Of a DNA stretch of 64,000 bases, positions 38,511 to 48,338 are shown one piece after another. Position numbers and translations under genes: made by a program. The stretch's first letter is position 1. The number at the start of each line of letters is the position of its first letter. Under the pieces are notes generated by a model, which was given only the letters and a program-made list of their open reading frames with translations, made no database searches and had not been told where the DNA came from. Source of the stretch: Hyaloscypha bicolor E (Eukaryota > Ascomycota > Leotiomycetes > Helotiales > Hyaloscyphaceae); the NCBI RefSeq assembly GCF_002865645.1, contig NW_020194609.1, forward strand, positions 434,001 through 498,000, written 5' to 3'.

Positions 38511-41139
38511 GTAGTTTAACTATTTTAAAAGTATTAAGGTCTAGCCTTTTCTTTCTTATTTAGTATTTAGCTTTTCTTATAAGAAAATCTTATAAAGAAA
38601 TAAGAAATATATATTTTTATTTCTCGAATTTAGTTTTACTAGTCTTTTTTAAAATTCTAGTTAGAGTATTTTCGAAATAGTTATTCTTTTAATATTTCTT
38701 ATTAAAATATTAGATTTTCTAAATAGAATCTAACTAATTTGCCTTATAGTTCTCTAGCTAATAAAGTTAATTCCATTAATAGTCTAGTAAAATATTATAT
38801 TTTATTAGTTATTTTCTTTCTAGAATTATATTATAAGAGCCAAAATTAATAATAAGCAAGTATTATTAAGTTTAGAAATATTAATTAATAGCTAAATCTG
38901 TAATAGCTAGATATTAAATAGTTTTACTAGATTATTTATTAAAACTTTATAAAGAAATAGGGGTTTTGAGTTTATATAAAGATATTTATAATACTTTTAT
39001 TAAGAAATAAATATATTTTTAGTTAATTGGAATATATTTATTTATTTTAGTATTTACTAAATACTAGAAAGTTATAGTTTTATTTTTCTAGCTTATTTTA
39101 TAATTAATAAGAAACTAGTTCCTACTAATTAGCTAAATAAGATTTATAAATTCTTAATAAAGTTCTTATTTTAGAAGAGCTATTTCTATATCTAGAACTA
39201 GACTTTTTCTAACTTATTAATATTATATTTCTTATTAAATAGTAAATAGAAATTAGTATTTTTATTATTTATTTCTGAATTATTAGCTTTCTCTAAATAA
39301 TTCTCTTTAATAGATATAATCTTATTAAAGTCAGAATAGATACTTTTTATATATCTAGGCTTTCTATAGCTATAATAATAAAGATCCTCTAGCTAGTTTA
39401 GTCTTTTCTTAAATTCTTAATAAACTGCTTTTTTTAGTTATAAGAATACTAGCTACTAAGATTAATCTATTAAATATAAAGTTATTATAGCTTCTTAAAT
39501 TCCGGTAAGCTTTCTAGCCCGGAATAGTATTTAATAGTAAGTAGTTTTTACTAATTATTTCTTTTAGAATTACTAATTTTTAATTAAAAGAAGCCTATTC
39601 TCTTATTTTATATATTATTTAGTAAGATCCCTAGAAATATTAAACTTCTTATTATTTAAGCTTTTAAATAACTCGAGATTTATTTTATTTATTAAATTAT
39701 TATATTAGTTATTCAGTAACTTCTCTAGTTTTATTATTAAATAAATAAACTTTACCTAGAATATCGGAAATAGTTTATTTCTTTATCTTAAATACTAGTA
39801 TATCTCTTTTACTTCCTAATACTTTATCTCTTTACTTTTACTATAAGCTTATTAGAGAATCTTAAAGATCTATTTAGTAATTAAGATTTATTTAACTAAT
39901 TCAGGTTCTAATTAATTATAAATAAAGTTATAGGTATCTCTAGTAACTAGTTATATTATATAAATATTTTTTAGTAATTTATTATTAAATTTAGAGAAGT
40001 TCTATATTAGTTTATTTCTTATATTAAATATCTAATTATTAATCTAGTAATTATTCTTATTTATAAATAGAACAGGATTTTTAATTCTAATAAGCTATAA
40101 TTAATTACTATAAACTAAAAGTAAGAGAAAGCCTTAGTATTAGCTATTAAATAATTCTCTTAATAAGAATTTATAATATTTCTAAATATCTATTTATTTA
40201 CATTTCTACTTTATTACTTTTTCTTATATTAGTTTTTTTCTTATATAAAGTTAACTAGTAATTACCTCTAGCTTATTAACTTTTTTAGTAAGTTAGTTAA
40301 TATATAAATAGAATTTCTAATAGTATTTTATTTATTTATTAGCTATAAGGCAGTATTTATTAATAAAGTTATTTTATATAAGTAATCTCTACTAGGCCTT
40401 ATTTATTTTCGGAGTATTTATACTAATTTTAAGTTCTAAATTAGCTAGCTATTTCTTAATATCTTCTTTTAAAATAATATTATAATAGCTTTCCCGATAA
40501 TATAAGTTTATAATATTAAAGTCTGGCTTTTCTATTTTATTATATTAAGACCTCTTATTTAATATATTTATAATAGTAATACTTGGCTCCGGGCTATTTA
40601 TAGTAGCTTTAGAAGAAATATTAGCTTTAGAAGTAAATACTAAATAAGTTCTTCTTATTTAATATTAGTAAACTATAACTAATTATTATCTTATCTAGTT
40701 TTAAGTTAGTAAACTAAAGCCGACTATTATCTTTTCTTATTTTAAATTAGTAAACTATTACTAATTCTTCTTATATTAGAGAAAGGAACTGGTTCTTTTA
40801 CTTTTATTAGTATTAAGGGAATATTATTTATTCTAGTTAAGAGTTAGGCTTTAAGGTTAACCGAATTATAAAGAATAATATCTTTCTTTTTTTATATTAA
40901 TAGAGAACTAATTACTAGAAGAGGAATATTATCTGCTCTAGTTAAGGGTTAGGCTCTAAGGTTAACTAGATTATAAAGGATATTATATTTCTAGTTAAGC
41001 TCTCTAGTCCTCTATAGTTTAAGGAGATTATTAAATATTAAAAGCAGTATTCTGTTTTTACTTTCCAAGAATAAATACAGGTTCTTTACTAATAGTATTA
41101 TATTACCTCTATAGGCCAAGTCGAGTAAACTTAGTATTA
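38511..41139 (-). pseudogene. Outer Gypsy, 5' internal region (expected gag side)
   Basis: AT-rich, RIP-degraded DNA between the copia-like insertion and the right LTR. By position and orientation this should be the leader and gag of the outer element, but I could not read a gag motif. Mutation is lighter toward the right end, where GC-containing words reappear from about 40,800. Confidence 0.4.
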
Positions 41140-41344
41140 TATAATAGCGGGATTAATATAATAGTTAAAGGCTCAAAGTTTAAAGAATCTCATATATTAG
41201 AAAATACCAAGCTATAAAATAAAGTAGGGAGAATGCCTTAACCTTTAATATTATTCCGTTCAAGTAATTCCGGCTTAGCTTTATTTTATACCTGTTTCTA
41301 ATATCCTGTTTTTAGTAGATTATACCCTTATACCAGCCATTATA
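41140..41344 (-). repeat. Outer Gypsy, right (5') LTR
   Basis: 205 bp, begins TATAATAGCGGGATTAA and ends CCAGCCATTATA. Clearly less AT-shifted than its partner at 24,865. Followed by TAGGC (41,345-41,349), the target duplication. Confidence 0.8.
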
Positions 41345-41349
41345 TAGGC

Positions 41350-41758
41350 TCTTAAAATAGAAAGGGATAAAGATATTCGTTTTAGTAAAGAGAGAGCTAG
41401 TAAAGAAGCAAATAACTTTATTATATATATCTTATACGGCTTTATACTTCTCTGGTCTATTATATATAGTAATAAAGAAATCTTCTATAATAGTAAAGTT
41501 ATTTATTATAGTATATTAGATACGGGTTTTATATTCGAGAGCTTCCAGCTAGCCAGAGATAGCCTTGGAAGCAGTAGTACAGGTATAAGTACCACTACCT
41601 AATTCGAGACAGGGAGGAGGATTTATATTCAGGTCCTTTTGTCTATTTATAGTACGGTTAAGGTTGGAGGGTAATTGAGGTTCTTGCGGGTATATAAAAT
41701 CTGCGGTTTGGCTCCCGGAATGGGAGGAATTCGAGTTTTTGGGGGTAAGAGACGCCAT
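41350..41758 (-). pseudogene. 5' part of a minus-strand gene or ORF cut by the outer Gypsy
   Basis: An ATG at 41,758 opens a frame of 69 codons starting MASLTPKNSNSSHSG, rich in Ser, Asn, Pro and Thr. The first stop (TAG, 41,549-41,551) is where a Gln or Trp codon could have been mutated. The same frame goes on with LEALEYKTRI, a TAA, then FFITIYNRPEKYKAV and further, down to 41,350, with no indel. At the TAGGC target site the frame passes in phase into 24,859 on the far side of the outer Gypsy. RIP damage increases toward the insertion. Product unknown; a transposon ORF is possible. Confidence 0.4.
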
Positions 41759-42061
41759 TATTACCTATAACAGTACGCAAAGCACCGGGAAAGATGAAAT
41801 GAGGTCTAATATATCGATTAGAATAGATTTTATATGCCCTTAGGGCCTGTAACAAAAGTTGTCGAGCAAACAGTGAGTTTGGGAAAAATGTTGTAGGTGC
41901 AATCTATGTTTCAATAGACTATATGGTTCTATTGACTGAAAAGAACCCTACTGTGGCATTCTTCTGGGCGCTTGGTGATCTGGACGAGGATGGCAATGTC
42001 TAGTTTACGGCAATTGTCCCACGAACAGAGAGAGCGAGGGAGAAATACAACGTTGTACGGT

Positions 42062-42451
42062 GAATGATAGCCTTTTATGCCGCTGGTTTGGGCTGCGTCC
42101 CTTTGCAAGCAAACGAATTCTTTCCGGTGGATATTCGAGCAATAAGAACCATGATAATCGATCTCTTCAACTGGGAGTCAAACATCTTGTCGATAATAGA
42201 AGGCATTTCTCCCTCCGGAACCTTTGGCTTTTATCTATTGTGTTTCCTAGGCTGTAGTCTTTGTGATCTTTTGCTTCCCTGAGGCTGCGAGCATGACACT
42301 GGAGCGGGTCAGGGCGGTTTTCGAATATGGTTTTAGGGCTCGCTATGCCGGGGAATGGCGGAAGCAGTATAGAGAGTAGATGCAAAGTGAGCAAGGCAAG
42401 CTGTTCGGGCAGGTGGAAGCGACTGAGTTTCGGAGAGGGGACTATCTGTAA
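42062..42451 (+). pseudogene. Remnant of MFS myo-inositol/sugar-type transporter, C-terminal part
   Basis: The plus strand encodes the last two transmembrane segments and tail of a fungal inositol-transporter-like MFS protein. Near 42,064-42,160 it reads IAFYAAGLGCVPLQANEFFP then IIDLFNWESNI, the family's AAGLGxVPWQxNE...NW region (TM10-11). Then GISPSGTFGFY follows with about eight residues missing before it. Near 42,250 the frame shifts and continues FCFPEAASMTLERVRAVFEY, the PET/PEA..TLE loop after TM12, then YAGEWRKQYRE, an in-frame TAG, and a tail ending at TAA 42,449-42,451. No upstream transporter sequence is recognisable, so the gene is 5'-truncated as well as frame-shifted. Confidence 0.7.
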
Positions 42452-42802
42452 ATAGTCTGCAGTTGATAGTTTGACGTGGTCATCTCTGGTTTAAATATGT
42501 CTACCAGGTCTGCAAAGAATCCGGCCACTTAATACGGCCGGCTCCAGCGATAGACACGCATTTGCGCTTTGCTCAAAGGCAATGACGTCCCGCCTTTCTA
42601 ACGCTCGTCTATACCACACATACGGTCCGAAACGTGGGTCGGATATAATCTTGGTGGATTCACTAGAGAATCTTCTTCAAGCTCGTGTCGGATCCTTCGC
42701 CATGGCAGCTCATGCAGTTACACGAGTCGATTCGATCTGCGGTGTCCCTTCATCCAGTTTATGCCTTGTGGTGCTTTATGTCCAGTTATTCCACTGGTCC
42801 AC
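42452..42802. other. Intergenic, nothing recognised
   Basis: About 350 bp of ordinary GC content between the transporter remnant and the peptidyl-tRNA hydrolase stop codon. Presumably holds the 3' UTR of the latter. No motif or ORF I would support. Confidence 0.5.
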
Positions 42803-43516
42803 TTAACCCTCTATCATCCTCCTCAACTCCATCTCTACTTTCCCCACGCACCCCTCAACCTTAATCCTCTCCTGCGCACTCATCTTCCTCAACACATATC
42901 CCGCCACCACATCCGGCTCCCTACTCTCTGGCCTCCCAATCCCGACCCCAATCCTGGTGTACTCCGTCCCCCTCAAAAGCGCATTAATACTCTTCAATCC
43001 ATTATGTCCCTTCGCGCTCGCACTCCCACTCTTAACCTTCAACTGTCCCGGCGCCAACTCAAGCTCATCATGCACAACCACCAACCTTGCATCCTCTCCC
43101 CTCCCTTCTTTCTGGAATTGTCGCCACGCAGCAGTAAGACCCACGCCTGAGACGTTCATCAAAGAGCCAGACTGCCAGAGCGTAAATTCGGAGCCTGTGG
43201 ATACGAGGCCATTGCCGTAAGCTCGGGATTTCTGGAATGAAGGGTAGGAGAGCGTATTTGCGAGGGCGGAGAGGACGGTGTGGCCTGCTGAGTGGAGGGT
43301 ATTTAGATACGGCCCTGGATTGCCAATTGAGCAGACGAGAAGGCGGACTGGAGTCGCCATTTGTGGCAGAGAGGTGAGGAGGAAGGAGGAGAGGGCAGAT
43401 TTTATCGCTTCGGACTCGTGGTGTACATAATCAAGAGAAAATGGGGAGTGTCGTTGTTGGCGCCGTTGTTTTCGAGTTAATTTCTTGCCACTGGGATCTT
43501 CACCAGGCTGAGACAT
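42803..43516 (-). CDS. Peptidyl-tRNA hydrolase (PTH1 family)
   Basis: Releases tRNA from peptidyl-tRNA dropped by stalled ribosomes; the bacterial-type PTH1 of eukaryotes usually acts in mitochondria. Family motifs in order, numbered from the outermost Met at 43,645: GNPGP (108-112), catalytic His in LHSAGH (His118, family form RHNxG so the Asn is Ser here), MNVSG with tRNA-contacting Asn164, VVHDELELAPG with Asp193, KGHNGLKSI with Asn215, and IGVGIGRP. Single exon. I chose ATG 43,516 because it has A at -3 and a plausible N-terminus; the frame stays open up to an ATG at 43,645, which would add 43 residues. A basic stretch KKLTRKQRRQQRH follows the start. No clear targeting peptide. Reads in the same direction as hob3, 355 bp away. 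Confidence 0.9.
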   Translation of the reverse strand: MSQPGEDPSGKKLTRKQRRQQRHSPFSLDYVHHESEAIKSALSSFLLTSLPQMATPVRLLVCSIGNPGPYLNTLHSAGHTVLSALANTLSYPSFQKSRAYGNGLVSTGSEFTLWQSGSLMNVSGVGLTAAWRQFQKEGRGEDARLVVVHDELELAPGQLKVKSGSASAKGHNGLKSINALLRGTEYTRIGVGIGRPESREPDVVAGYVLRKMSAQERIKVEGCVGKVEMELRRMIEG

Positions 43517-43871
43517 TTTTGCTGCGACGATCGCAAGGCTGAAGAGTTCTATTTTTGGCGGAACGCGACGAAAGACTGAGTTGTTTGGGAAATGCCAAAT
43601 AGAGTCACTTTCGACATTTGAGGAACTCTTTGCTCCTTTATTCATTTCTCGATACTATCATCTTCGGTGACTTTATTCGTTCCGTTGCTTTGTCACAATG
43701 GTACACTGAAGAGTCACACGGCCGGATGTGGCGCAGCAATGACGGAGCCACGCTGAACCGCAACAACCGAACAGCCTCCCATATGCGACGAAAAATACAT
43801 TAATCCCCATTAAAAGCACATCTAATAACGCCCGACTCCCCAAGTACCCCTGGTATACAAGCCTGTGCGCC

Positions 43872-45100
43872 TCAAACAGTGCCGCTGATGCTCAACTCAC
43901 GAATCTCCTGCAACACCTGCTCAACTCGGCTGTCAAGGTGACCTTGTGCATATTGCTCGCGAGTATCCGCATCGAGATATTGTTGGACCTGGGCCATGCG
44001 AGAGTAGGCTTCAGCACAGAATCGCAATTGGATCTTGACCAGGGCTTCGAAGCTGGGATCGAGGTAGGGAACGCGGAGGTCGATGAGTTGTGGGAGTTCG
44101 GTGAAGAGTTGCTCATTCAGTTGCTCATATGCAGCTTTGGCCATCTCAGTCTCCTTCTCAGCGCGCGGCAGCTTCGTTACATCCTTGTCGGGCTTCTCGA
44201 CAAGCTTCTTGACCTTGGCGCGCATGGCGTCGTAGTCGAGCAGCTTGTGGTTACGTTTCTTGATACCTAAATGTTTGTCAGCTTTGAATCCGCAGCAGAC
44301 CGCGAGTCCATACACTCGTTGATATCCGGGAAGTATGCACAGAAACGAGAGATGGGCTCGAGGACGGTTGTTCTGTGGACAGGTATTAGCTGGCGTAACT
44401 CCAGATTCGTTTGATACGCGTATACCGGTATGGGCCATCGAGCGCCTTAATCGTCTCCGCGTCGAGATCCTCCACTGCCTGCTTGTAGCTACGGCTAACT
44501 CCATCCTTCGCGCCGGCGTCGCCGTAGAAAGCGTCAATTGTTTCCGCGATGCGCATTTGGGAAGCGGTCATGGCTGCCAGAGTCAGCGAGGTTCTCGGGA
44601 TCGATCTAACCACACGTACCTCTCAGAGAATCCAAGTAGCCCTTTGACTCCTTCTGCAGGCGGTTCGCAGCTGCCTCCATCGTGCGATAGCGTCTATATT
44701 TCTTGAGATTAGACATTTGCTCCTTGGTCTTCTTCCCGTCTTTGCCCTCCGTCTTCACGATAAGGCGCTCCATCAAAGCGATCAGCAAGGCAGGTACTTG
44801 CTCCATAAAAGACTCCTTGGCAAGGTGGGCCATGAATGAGTCAAGAGATGACTCCAGAGTTGCACGCTCCATGGTTGGGTTGTACAGGTTCTTGGTTGGG
44901 GGTGGGGAGTCTGTGTAGGAAATTGCGTACGGACCTTTCCTCGACCTCGTAGTCCCTATCATTTGTCTTCTCTACATGCCCAGTCTTCATCATGACCTGC
45001 GTTGTCGCCCGATTCACATTCTTCTTGAAGCCTACACTTGTTAGCGGTGCTCGCGGGGGGGTCGAAGGTGAACATCGGCTATCCTACCTGCCCACGACAT
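43872..45100 (-). CDS. hob3: BAR-domain protein Hob3/Rvs161, six exons
   Basis: Membrane-curving N-BAR protein acting in endocytosis and actin organisation, partner of an Rvs167/Hob1-type protein. Exons on the minus strand: 45,100-45,088; 45,031-44,935; 44,693-44,620; 44,573-44,426; 44,372-44,314; 44,266-43,872; total 261 aa, against about 265 for yeast Rvs161. All introns are GT-AG. Residues 1-20 (MSWAGFKKNVNRATTQVMMK) are the amphipathic H0 helix. Later come RYRTMEAAANRL, GVSRSYKQAVEDL, CIKKRNHKLLDYDAMR and ELPQLIDLRVPYLDPSFEAL, typical of the filamentous-fungal protein; there is no SH3 domain, as expected. Intron 2 is long (241 nt) with a weak donor GTCCGT, while the others are 44-56 nt. 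Shares a 293-bp divergent promoter with the Alb1 gene. Confidence 0.93.
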
Positions 45101-45393
45101 GATTGCGGAGTGCCTTCACTTTGTCTGCGGATATCGTTTCTAAGGGGAAAAGAAGCCTGCTACAAGAGCAAAGCGTGGTGGAAAGGAGTCCAGAGGCAAT
45201 CTGGTGATGTTTGTTCTTGGTGTTGAAAGAAGTTGGCTTGAAGCGAAGTGGTAAACTGACGACACACTGGAGTGGCTGAGCAGAATGCCCGGAGCGGAAA
45301 ATCTCTAACCTCCGACCCCCAAACATCCGGATTATTTTATTTCATCCTTGACAAGACATTCACACAAACAACAGAGTCACAGCAGTCAACACA
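45101..45393. promoter_or_regulatory. Divergent promoter between hob3 and alb1
   Basis: 293 bp separate the two start codons, which point away from each other, so both promoters and 5' UTRs must be here. An A/C-rich leader (CACACAAACAACAGAGTCAC) precedes the alb1 ATG, usual for fungal 5' UTRs. No TATA box stands out. Confidence 0.6.
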
Positions 45394-45779
45394 ATGCCTT
45401 CTCGAGGGAATCCCAACGTGCCAAATAAGCAACGCAGGATCGCAAGTCGAGTCAAGGTCCAGAAGCGAAATGCTGTCAACAAAGTTTCCAAGAACCCCCG
45501 AGGATCCGCACGAAGCAATGTTCTCCTCCCAACTAGCGGACCATTAGCACTGCCATCTGGCAAGAAGGCACGGAAGTTGGAGAAGGCGAGGAATCATGCA
45601 CGACAAAGGGCTGTCGATAAAGCTATGCAGGAAGAGGGAGAGGTCCAGATGACGGGCATGTGACGGATTAAATTGAGAAGATTGTATGCTGATCATGGAC
45701 AACAGATGCTCCAAAGACTACTAAAGCAAAGACTACAAAGAAGCAAGACAACAAGATGGAGGTTGATGCCATATCATGA
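45394..45779 (+). CDS. ALB1: Ribosome biogenesis protein Alb1, two exons with a GC-AG intron
   Basis: Small basic shuttling factor that works with Arx1 in late 60S subunit assembly and export. Exons 45,394-45,655 and 45,706-45,779 give 111 aa. The N-terminus MPSRGNPNVPNKQRR matches the start of yeast Alb1 (MPSKNSINRPK), and SGKKARKLEKARNHARQRAV matches its SKKRAKKIERNLKYATQRKL block, followed by an acidic patch and a Lys-rich tail ending MEVDAIS. The 50-nt intron starts GCATGT and ends CAACAG, with a branch-like GCTGAT. If it were not spliced, translation would stop after 89 aa; a GT donor 4 nt downstream (45,660) would give a 95-aa product lacking the basic tail. The assignment rests on pattern memory of a short, fast-evolving family. 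Confidence 0.75.
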
Positions 45780-46721
45780 TCAATTAATGGCGTAGTAGGC
45801 GTATTGAGAAAAGCTGCATGGCTGGCATCCTGTTGGGGCAGGCTCGCGGAGGACCTTCTTGTGCTCGAGAACAACCCGACCAATGCATACAGTGGACAAA
45901 TTACTGAGGGTACAGAAGGTCGGGGTCGAATTGGAGAGCACGTCATGAAGCATATGTCCATATAAACCGCACGACAGGCCGAGAGGAGCGGAGAACAATT
46001 GCTTCATTGCATACGTCTACCTCTAGTATTTGTTGGGCAAACTGTTGCAGCATTTTTCAACCAACAGTATGGTTCACGTGGTCCAAACTATCTCTGTCTG
46101 CTTGCTTTTTAATCATCTCTTTCCGCCATTCCATACCCTGGGTTTCTGCCCCATGTTCACCATTCTCCGGCGTGTCAAGCGTGTAACCCCAGACACTTTA
46201 GCGAGTGCTGCCTAGTGGGGTTGCTGTAACGGCAAGGGCTGAGGCGCTCAACCCGCTCTCTGGGGTCTTTCAACAGTCAATGATCAGCGACATGGAACCC
46301 CCTTCCTGTTTCCTTCTTGTACCTTCCTCAAACACCCGCCAGATAAAATACTTATTGGCATCTTCTATTGCTTTTTCACAACGAAGTTGTTTTCGCGCTG
46401 CGCGGAGATGATACATACCAATTGCTGGGCGCGTGGATTTGAGAGGTTGCTCCGACTTCATTGAAAACTCGGGAATCAGCTGAGGTTACATACTCAAGAT
46501 ATTTCCGACCTTTATTATAGTGCGCTTGCTGCGTTTCTTTGAGCAAACCAGCAATGATATAGTATAATATCACACGATCGTTTCGACCCATTCCCCATCG
46601 CAGATACATGGAAAGTCGTACGCGTTTCGAAGCGAACAGGAACCTCCAAAATACAGCTGCTCAACCAATAGCCCAAGGCAATTGAAGGAAGACAGAGAAA
46701 GAAGCCTCCATGCGCGACTAT
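45780..46721. other. Convergent intergenic region; possible small minus-strand ORF
   Basis: 942 bp between the 3' ends of alb1 and the MFS gene. A minus-strand frame at 46,609-46,376 begins MYLRWGMGRNDRVILYY and has coding-like text, with a good donor GTATGT inside it near 46,419, but I could not find an acceptor that keeps a long frame, and I do not recognise the product. The rest looks like UTR and spacer. Confidence 0.3.
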
Positions 46722-48320
46722 TCACAAGATATAGCGGAAGTTCTCCTGCTCCAAGTCCGTCTCATCCACGCCTGCAGAGGGCAGTTCAACCACGCCGTTT
46801 CCACCATCAATCTCAACCAGCTTTCCCGGCTCGGCCTCGATAACTACGCCTTGAACTCGATCTCTTCTCTTGTTCTCCCAGTCCATATACTGTCTTAATA
46901 GTAAGATATCCAAGATCCCGAGACACAAACAAATGATACACACCCTACAACCAGTGCGATAGTGCGGTGCCTCTCTTGCAAAGAAGACCTGCGGCCCTGA
47001 AATATTGCCAGCGCAGTACGCAAGAAACACAACGGCACTCACAGCTGTCTTCTTGGTATACCCAGCGACATCACTGGCAATGATGCTCAAACTAAGAGGA
47101 AAGCCTGAAGCATAAGCAGCGAAGATAAACACGCCACCAAGCCGACCACTGGTTTGAGATTCTGGTAGGTAGCCAACGAGACACCACCCAAGCATGGCGA
47201 TACAGAGGAGGCAGGCAATGATGATGCAGCGGGACTTTCTAAGTTTCGTTGCTAGCAAGGCGGCGGTGAGAGTGAAGATAACTTGGCAGCCGCCTTGAGG
47301 CATGCCGAGGAGGAGGGTGCGAAATTGGTCGTGGCCAAGACCTTTGATAATCACTGATGTGAACTGGAGATAGTAAGCACATGGAAGAACTCAACAAAAA
47401 GGCACCGGCTGACATTTGTGACACCGCCATTCGGCAAGCTCGTGAAGGCTGTGTAGAAGAACAGGAGCCAAGTCTTAGGATCTGTCAATGCTTCAATGGC
47501 TTGGTGTCTCTTCCAATGCGTGCTCTTGAAGCTATTAATATTCTTCTGAGGCCTGCTGTGAGCAATCTCCCGTTCATGGGGAGTCAGCCACCTCGCTGTC
47601 GTCGGGCTGTCTGGCAGGAAGAGGATCAATGTGATCGACCAGGCAAAGGTAATGAGACCAAATATGATGAACAGCCACCTCCACGCAGCAATCTTATCAT
47701 CAATCTTGCCAACTGCATACGCCAGCAGCCCGCCAAAGATGCTCGCCAGTCCATTGCCAGCGAACCAGATGCCATGCCGCAACGAATGTTCTGGCGGCTT
47801 GTACCAGATGCCGGTGATCAAACTAAAGCCAGGACTGATGATGCTTTCGAAAACGCCCAGCAGAGTCCTAAGGATAAAAAGCGAGGTGAAGCTCGAAGCT
47901 GCACCGTGGCACATTAGCACTATGGACCAGCAGAGGACGGCGGTGGAGAGGTATTTCCCGATTGGGAACTTGACAAAGCCGATAGAGCCGGGAAAGCTGG
48001 CTACGAGATAGCCGAAGTAGAAGGCGCTGCTGCACCAGGAGTATTGCTGCCCGTACAGATGCGTGTCTGTTTGGATTCCCATGACAGCCGTGTAGCCCAA
48101 AGTGACCTTATCGAGGTATTGGAGCATGTAGGTCATGAACATCAGCGGCATCAAGCTAAGGAATTAGTTGGTGGATGAAATAATAGGAGAGGCGGGGAGC
48201 CACTTACTGTGCATCAATCTTTCGAAGTATACGTTTCTCCTCGTCGTCCACAATGACGATGGGTAGGCGAGCTTTCTCGTCATTTTGGAAGTTAATCTCT
48301 TGATCGATTTTGACCTCCAT
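46722..48320 (-). CDS. MFS transporter, Dal5/Tna1-like (anion:cation symporter family)
   Basis: Plasma-membrane uptake permease of the ACS family (TC 2.A.1.14), whose fungal members carry allantoate, ureidosuccinate, dipeptides, nicotinate or other small anions; the substrate here is unknown. Exons: 48,320-48,208; 48,155-47,414; 47,363-46,722, giving 498 aa with about 12 membrane segments. Marks: acidic N-terminus, then EEKRILRKID...LMPLMFMTYMLQYLDKVTLG (TM1, residues about 39-57), GQQYSWCSSAFYFGYL (TM2), RTLLGVFESIISPGF (TM4), WLTPHEREIA in the central loop, YTKKTAVSAVVFLAYCAGNI (TM11), and WENKRRD after TM12. Both introns are GT-AG with standard sites. ATG 48,320 has G at -3 and +4; an in-frame ATG at 48,338 would add six residues. 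Divergent from the Zn2Cys6 gene. Confidence 0.9.
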
Positions 48321-48338
48321 CTCAGGCACAAGGCACAT

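Larger units (their letters stand above)
24865..41344 (-). mobile_element. Outer Gypsy-type LTR retrotransposon, split by two nested insertions
   Basis: Two 205-bp direct repeats (24,865-25,069 and 41,140-41,344), each beginning TATAATAGCGG and ending ATTATA, flanked by TAAGC (24,860-24,864) and TAGGC (41,345-41,349): a 5-bp target duplication differing by one G/A transition. Removing the two younger insertions leaves about 7.9 kb, a normal Gypsy length. Orientation is minus: a purine-rich tract (AGAGAAAAGTAA read on the minus strand) abuts the left LTR as a polypurine tract should, and a decayed YxDDILIFSK reverse transcriptase motif is read on the minus strand at 35,815-35,761. By position, gag should lie in 38,516-41,139 and integrase in 25,070-27,620; both are too mutated to verify. 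No functional product is possible. Confidence 0.75.

Noticed and set aside
42761..43220. Plus-strand open frames opposite the peptidyl-tRNA hydrolase gene
   Set aside because: Antisense shadows of a strongly conserved coding region; Pro/Leu-rich composition follows from the opposite codons.
44606..44962. Separate gene overlapping hob3 exons 2-3
   Set aside because: The open frame is mostly hob3 intron 2 plus exon 3 read through; the spliced hob3 model explains the conserved part. Kept only as a possible alternative start in the findings.
46270..46609. Two-exon small gene on the minus strand
   Set aside because: A good donor exists, but no acceptor restores a long frame and the peptide is not recognised; mentioned only as a possibility.
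47381..48011. Long plus-strand open frames opposite the MFS transporter
   Set aside because: Antisense to conserved transporter exons; no family resemblance of their own.
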